DNA of 64,000 nt from Mixophyes australis (Eukaryota > Chordata > Amphibia > Anura > Limnodynastidae): assembly GCA_036250195.1 (NCBI GenBank), contig JAVHZZ010000002.1, positions 365,450,124 through 365,514,123 on the forward strand. Reading direction: 5' to 3'. This document shows, in pieces, positions 58,539 through 64,000 of this stretch. A program made the translations under genes and the position numbers. Position 1 is the first letter of the stretch. Every line of letters begins with the position of its first letter. A model generated the notes under the pieces. That model saw nothing but the letters and a program-made list of their open reading frames with translations, had not been told where the DNA came from and did no database searches.

Positions 58539-58754
58539 CTTTGAGATGCCCAAAGCTTGAATTAGATGCTGCTGCATGCGTTCGAGCTTGGCACACCCTA
58601 GATTTATACTGACTACATGCATACGCTCATTCCACTCTCTGTTCCATCCATGAAGATCAATTAGATGTTGCTGCATTCTCTGGTGTATGGTTTGTTTGTG
58701 AGCATGGGCAAAGTGTTTTTACATAAAATATGTGCCTTAAGAAATCAGGCCCCC

Positions 58755-59585
58755 AGAGAACAAAGGGTACCAGGAGACATCCATTACCAGAAGGTATGCA
58801 AAGGTGCAGCAGAAAGGAGATAAGTCTTACTCATGCAAAGTCTAGCTAGCTCTGGGCATTGATAGGGAATTTTCGGATTGGGAATAAAATATAAATATGA
58901 AATGAACGCAAAATAGACAAACAGGTCTGATTAAATTTTGAATGCAATGTGAACGCAACTTGCATTTTTTAAAACACACATGTAATTTGTACGCCCATAT
59001 TTAACTACAAATGCACCTGGGTACTACGTCCAGAGTTGAATATGGCAGTAAGTGAGAAGCTTGACGTACAATTGCATGTACGTCACATTATTGGCCTGAT
59101 TAATTAAGGAGGGTAACTTGCCATTAACTGTGTATGTTGCGCACAATTACTATGCACATTCCCGGAACCAGACGCCAAAGAAAGGCAGCAGCATCCAATT
59201 CACCTTTGAGCACAAAGGACACTTATGACAGTTTACGATTTCAGGGAGAGAACAGGGTGGGGAAGGGCTGGATACACATAGGCAATATACAATAAAGGCG
59301 TTCCACTGCAGGTATATCAGATTCAAATGCCGGCGCACAGAGAAATATGCTGTTTTTCTGATGTAAGGTTTGCCCCTATCAGTCTAGTCTAACTCACGGG
59401 TGATAACAATGACCAAACACACATTCACAACCTCGCCATTTCATGGGAGAAATAACTATTCACCTGCATAAATTCACACCTGCACACATTCATCTCATTA
59501 AACACCACTATATAAGACCTACGAAGGGAGATTACTATAGTGTCAATTCATCAAGCTGTTTGTGTGTTTCCTGAAGTTTGAATAC
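58755..59585. other. No gene; possible MITE edges
   Basis: Text such as GGCCTGATTAATTAAGGAGG (about 59094) resembles the GATTCATTAAGG MITE ends but I cannot find its partner confidently. No coding frame has recognisable motifs. Confidence 0.35.
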
Positions 59586-59587
59586 TA

Positions 59588-59970
59588 TCATCATCATCTT
59601 CATCATCATCATCATCATAATTTATTTATATAGCACGACTAAGTCCGCAGCGCTGTACAGAGAACTCATTCACATCAGTCCCTGTCCCATTGAAGCTTAC
59701 AGTCTAAATTCCCTAATACAGACACACTCACACACAGAGAGGGAGACAGACAGACAGTGAGGGAGAGACTAGGGTCAATTGTGATAGCAGCCAATTAACC
59801 TACCAGTATGTTTTTGGCGTGTGGGAGGAAACCGGAGCACCCGGAGGAAACCCACGCAAACACAGGGAGAACATACAAACTCCACACAGAGAAGGCCATG
59901 GTTGGGAATCGAGCTCATGACCCCAGTTCTGTGAGGCAGAAGTGCTAACCACTAGGCCACTGTGCTGCCC
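59588..59970 (-). mobile_element. tRNA-like SINE
   Basis: On the minus strand it begins GGGCAGCACAGTGGCCTAGT and contains a tRNA-like A-box region (GTGGCCTAGTGGTTAGCA) and a degraded B box (GAGCTCGATTCCC). The body includes GTTCTCCCTGTGTTTGCG and GGTGCTCCGGTTTCCTCC. It ends with GACTTAGTCGTGCTATATAA and an ATG-trinucleotide tail. The body is the type found in many fish and amphibian genomes. Orientation comes from the tail at the 59588 side. Confidence 0.8.
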
Positions 59971-59984
59971 AATTATATTATATT

Positions 59985-61333
59985 AGAGAATTCTTCTACC
60001 AAAGATGTAGGTGCATTATTTTATATTTTGCATGCACTGCATACTGCGAATATTAAAATTATCTCTGTCGTAGGAACAGATTGAATTAGTTGTGGCACCT
60101 TCAATCACCAGAAGACCACATCAGAGTGAATGTTATATACTGAGGGAAACATGCTGAGTTGGACATATATGCATAACAAAAAAAAAGCTATTAAAATTAA
60201 TACGTAAAAATAAGATTATTTAAGCCCATATGTTGAGGCGGAGGCATATTAAGATGCATCCAGCTCTGCACCAGTCGCATTTGCACATAATTTACATCCG
60301 GCATACTTACACCCAGATAAACTTACACCCCACCAGGTCATAAGAAAAGTTTTGTAACATTTGCTTTTGTTAGCTAAAAACACATTCCCTGTTAGGTTTT
60401 GTGTAAATAAAAAAAAGCATCTCTATAATATAGTAGGTATAATCTTTCTTTTCAGGTACGAATTAAATTAATCATATAATCATTCAAAAATCATATATGC
60501 ATGAAATATGCACGTTCAACGAAGAAAACAGCTTCAGAAGGGAACTTTCAGTCAGAAGTGACTAGCTAGTGCTGGCGGTGGCCATCATCATAAGCAGAAT
60601 GTATATATACCAGCCCTCAGGCACTCGCAATTACGCTAATGAACCCTTACTGTAATGTTCTGTACCATAGTGCCCTTACTATCTGCATTTGCAAGCCCCT
60701 TCCCTCATGATGCTCCTCTCCAAGCACAAGGAAACACAAGTACCAGATCTGCATACACCTTTTTTGCAGGCATGCCCTGTAGAAATTTCTGTATTTTATG
60801 CTAAGCAAATAGGTATACGCCTAACTCATCACGAGCCTTGAATGTGAAAGCCACAACTCCTTTTGCAGTCAGTGGCTGGTGTTCCTCAGTTGTGGGCAGA
60901 GCCTACAGAAGTGTAGTAGAGGATTTGCTCTTATCAACTATTATTAGTATTAGATCTAGAGTGACTTGGATGTAAATGTGGTTTACATGTTTGCTACTAT
61001 TAGATCAAAACAACACTGAATCTAATCATTTTAGTGTGCACATTTTTGGTGCTATACTATAGAGGTGAAGATAAAAACTAAAATTAACATCTTAAATCTT
61101 TAATCCTATAACTGTATGAAACCTTGTAGAGATTACAAATATGCAATTTTCTTCTGTCTGAGAGAACTACTAAATTACATTATGGGAGCTGGATTTTCTG
61201 AAACTTTTGTAATGATCTGAAACTATGAGAAGTATCAAGGAAATGTGGAATTTTTCCTATTTACCTCACTTTTGTTAAAGTGTATATTTACCATAAAATA
61301 ATTAAATAGTAATAATAATAATCATAATAATAA
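59985..61333. other. No gene seen
   Basis: AT-rich background with no frame above 67 codons carrying a motif. A possible diverged MITE piece (GGAGGCATATTAAGATGCAT) lies near 60240-60320. It ends in an AATAAT microsatellite just before a hAT end. Confidence 0.35.
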
Positions 61334-62403
61334 TAGAGATGCTCGGGCAAAACGTCATTGTTGCATCGTCAGATCTCATGAGTTTTGGACTCTATAAGTA
61401 CAACCCTCCATGGAGATCCTGCCCCATTTCACCGGGAGACACAGGGGTAGCAGGGTTGTTGGCAGTTTCCAGTGTAGTTGGGCAGCGTCATAGCTTAAAC
61501 AGAAAGAGGAGGAGTGGCAGTGTTCTTAAAAGTCTCCACTGACATTCTACAGGGTTATGGATCCCACAGAAACTGGAGAGGTGACAGTTTTTCAGTGCTG
61601 AAAAGAAAATTATACGGCTTGCAGTGTTCTTCAAAGGCTCCAGTGACATTCTATAGAGTTATAGTTCACACAGAAACAGGAGGGGTGGCATTGTTCAGTG
61701 TTGAAACAGAACTTCAAACCATAGGGCTGGCAGTGTTTTTAAAAGTCTACCGTGACATTTTATTGTGCCATAGCTCACTCAGAAATAGAAGAGGAGGTAG
61801 TGTTTAGTGCTGAAACAGAAATTCAAATAATAGGACTGGCAATATTATTAAAAGTCTCCAGTCACATTCTACTGTGCCATAGCTCACCCAGAAATTGTAG
61901 AGGTGGCATTGTTCAGTGCTGAAACAGAAATTTAAATAATAGGGCTGGCAGTGTTCTGAAAAGTCTCCACTGCCACCCCTTCTGTTTCTGTATAGCTCAT
62001 ACAGAAACAGAAGGGGTGGCAGTGTCCTTGTCTCTCTCCAGTCTCCAGTCACATTGTTCTTGTCACTCTTCAGTCTTCAATAACATTGTCTCAGAGCCGT
62101 TGGTCACACAGAAACAGGGGTAGCAGTGTTCTTGTCACTCTCCAGTCTCAGTCATGATGATACTAATCCCCCTACGTCATGTGCTAAAGCCTATGTTCAA
62201 GTGCATAGTGGTTTTTAGTGAAACAAAAATGTAAAAAAAAACTTGTATATTTTTAAAGAAAAAACACCTTTCTAATAAATGAGAAAGTTTACTGTAGAAA
62301 AACATAAAAGTGCCAACATGCGATTCTACCCAAAATATTAACAAGCATACCAGCATCAGCTAGCTCCCTTCTCTCAGCTAGATCCCAGCACCTGCAATCT
62401 ACA
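61334..62403 (+). mobile_element. hAT 5' half, decayed (sense)
   Basis: The left edge is TAGAGATGCTCGGGC, a hAT end like those at 39427 and 40155. The leader (about 61500-62130) holds degenerate units with GTCTCCA(G/C)TGACATTCTA and CAGAAACAG(GAGG) every 95-110 bp. From 62140 it parallels the N-terminal coding region of the copy at 40155-45548 (ATGATGATA...ACGTCATGTGCTAAAGCCT and GTGCCAACATGCGATTCTAC). At about 62403 it joins an antisense C-terminal piece. Confidence 0.7.
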
Positions 62404-62978
62404 CTGTGATCATCCTCACCCTCATCATCCTCAAACAATATTAATTCATCCCGCTAGAATACACCATCACAGACATCTGTGTACTTTGATGTAATTGTCG
62501 GTAATGGCATTCCTTGTGGAATTTGTAGTTCATTTTTCGGCAGAGTTGTCACAATTTTTGCGCAATTCTTATAGAGCAGACCAAATGTCAAAATTTTGTG
62601 CTGACTCATTTGCTTCCCCACTGGGTGTCTTGAGAAAGCTAAGTTTTTTCCTAGCAGCAGTTGCCAGAAACACAAAAGGAGGAGACTTCATTACAAGATG
62701 ATCGTTCTTTGATCCTGGCGAAGCGAATAAAGTACTTAATCTACAATTACAATATAGTTAGCGGATTTGTTTAGTTTAATTTCCTCCTTCAATTTCTCTA
62801 GCTGCTTTTCAAAAAGTATAATTAAGGCAATCACTTGACTCAAGCTAAACGTGTCTGCATTCTCTTCACAGGTGATTACTTCGCTGGACTAATGTACATT
62901 TCCCCTCAAATTCTAGTTTTCTTGCAGCTGCTGCATTCTGCTACATGCTGTTGCACAATTCCGAAAATTACTCTAAAT
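62404..62978 (-). pseudogene. hAT transposase C-terminal fragment, antisense
   Basis: The minus strand carries acidic tail sequence, then DQMSKFCADS-type frames when read on the opposite strand; sense reading gives residues about 730 back to 470 of the intact protein in disjoint pieces. The hATC core is deleted. The junction at 62403 is the mirror of the one at about 14806. Confidence 0.6.
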
Positions 62979-64000
62979 TATTGGATGTTGATAGTAGGAT
63001 TAGGTGGAGTTATGGCAGCGGTGTCATGTTTTTTGGTCAGTTCTTTTAGACCAGACCAGCTGTCAAAATGTTGTGCTGAATCATCTGCATCATCCCTGGG
63101 TCTCTTGAGAAAGCTAAGTTTTTTCTGAGCAGCAGTTGGCTAATAAACTGAAGGAAGGGAAAACGTCCTGTCACTTAACACTTGAGTTGTCATCTTGCTC
63201 ACTTGCTCACCAGGAGCTCCTTTCATCTCTTGAGATCTGGCTCAGTTGGAAGCAAAGAGAAGACATAGCTCTTAAACCTAGGATCAAGCACAGTCACCAA
63301 AATGTAGTGATCCGATTTCAAAATTTTGATAACTCTTGGATTCTGGTGAAGCAAGTAAAGTACTTGATCTACAAGTCCGACATATTTAGCGGAATTGCTT
63401 TGTTTCCTCTCCTCCTTCAGTTTCTCAAACTGCTTTTCCAAAAGTCTAATTAAAGGGAATCATTTGGCTCAAGCTAGCAGTGTCTGAACTCACTTCACAG
63501 GTGACTACTTCTAATGGTTTCAGCACCTTGAACAACATGGAAAGTATTCTCCCATGCGCTTGAGTAAATACATCCCCTCTTCTTTCCCAATGTCATGTCT
63601 TGTGGAGTAAGCGTGCATGGATTTTTGCTGTTCCTCCATCCTCAGAAGCATATACAGGGTGGAATTCTACCTTATCACCACCTATTGCTTTAGTTGGTGA
63701 CAGGGAAACATAAATTGTTCTTGTAGCTGCTGCAATCTCCTGCATGCTGTTGCTGAATGCCGGAAATGTCCAGATATTTTACGGGCCACAGACAGCATCT
63801 CCTGCACGTTCCTGTCATTTTTTTAAAAGTTCTGTACCACCATGTTGATTGTGTGAGCAAAACAGAAAATGTGAGGGAACTCCCCCAGCTGTAAAGCTCT
63901 AACTATATTGGTGGCTCTATCAGAAATCACATATCCTCAGGAGAGTCGAAGCAAGATAAGCCATGTTGCAATGACATCCCTTAGTTTTTAAAACAGGTTG
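62979..64000 (-). pseudogene. hAT transposase fragment, antisense, second copy, runs off the window
   Basis: The text restarts at TTGGATGTTGATAGTAGGAT, which equals 41758-41777 in the other copy, and repeats the antisense transposase from about residue 745 back to about 415 at the window edge. Readable blocks on the minus strand include KYVGLVDQVLYLLHQNPRVI and ILVTVLDPRFKSYVFSLLP. It contains the uninterrupted site at which the LINE at 41817 inserted in its paralogue. Confidence 0.8.

Larger units (their letters stand above)
51915..58754. mobile_element. MITE-like repeat split by the intact hAT element
   Basis: GGTTCATTAAGGCATGCAAAA near 51920 is mirrored by GTGCCTTAAGAAATCAGGCC near 58735-58749, with roughly 460 bp and 210 bp of the repeat on the two sides. 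Ends of the type GATTCATTAAGG are frequent on frog MITEs. If so, the hAT element inserted into a pre-existing MITE of about 0.7 kb. Confidence 0.4.

Noticed and set aside
59900..59970. tRNA gene suggested by A-box and B-box-like words
   Set aside because: No cloverleaf or acceptor stem is evident; the words are the head of a SINE with a long body and trinucleotide tail.
61514..61807. A 97-codon frame with repeated SLRNRRG/TETGG words
   Set aside because: It follows the degenerate tandem repeats of a hAT leader rather than a protein.

Overview
The window looks like about 64 kb of AT-rich, repeat-packed vertebrate nuclear DNA, most probably from a frog or toad. The reasons are the mix of mobile elements (hAT with long repeat-filled ends, L1/Tx1-like and CR1/L2-like LINE pieces, Penelope-like reverse transcriptase, Ty3/gypsy elements with SCAN-like Gag, Tc1, palindromic MITEs with TTTACTAAA-type ends), the decayed state of most of them, and a processed copy of a vertebrate gene (nsmce2). 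I recognise no intact host gene, tRNA, rRNA or CRISPR array. The window reads as intergenic or intronic DNA built from nested insertions. All identifications are by eye from protein motifs, terminal repeats and target-site duplications; no database search was possible.

Layout. 0.6-1.2 kb: MITE. 1.7-4.7 kb: LTR-like repeat DNA broken by a 2.17-kb non-autonomous hAT element with a C-rich minisatellite. 5.2-5.7 kb: solo LTR with a perfect 5-bp duplication. 8.2-11.0 kb: SINE/LINE tail, palindromic MITE, then an L1/Tx1-like fragment into which a 1.41-kb hAT element (31-bp minisatellite, perfect 8-bp duplication) has inserted. 11.9-15.4 kb: two decayed hAT transposase copies head to head, followed by an antisense nsmce2 retrocopy. 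16.1-24.6 kb: LTR-like pieces, a solo LTR, a LINE endonuclease fragment and a MITE. 26.3-28.6 kb: Penelope-like pseudogene. 29.4-31.4 kb: Ty3/gypsy LTR plus gag remnant. 31.4-32.3 kb: internally deleted Tc1. 32.5-33.0 kb: LINE 3' end. 35.9-38 kb: small hAT MITE, long AT microsatellites and an unclassified repeat. 38.4-45.5 kb: hAT 5' end fragment, then a nearly full-length decayed hAT carrying a nested LINE and a nested MITE. 47.6-50.5 kb: MITEs and an internally deleted Ty3/gypsy element with two LTRs. 52.4-58.5 kb: the highlight, a complete hAT element. 59.6-60.0 kb: tRNA-like SINE. 61.3-64.0 kb: rearranged hAT pieces running off the end.

The highlight is the 6,153-bp hAT element at 52386-58538. 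It has matching ends, a perfect 8-bp duplication (CTTTGAGA), a TATA promoter, a 5' leader of short tandem repeats, an uninterrupted 879-codon BED-zinc-finger transposase with a complete DDE set, and a repeat-rich 3' region with a nearly identical 0.54-kb duplication. A 123-codon reading frame just upstream overlaps the transposase in the -1 frame at a C-run/A-run. The older copy at 40-45 kb has the corresponding protein segments in one frame, so this is either a homopolymer indel or a -1 frameshift site. The older copies (11.9-15.4, 38.4-39.4, 40.2-45.5, 61.3-64.0 kb) belong to a related, more decayed subfamily and show inverted and rearranged structures, one junction being shared by two loci.
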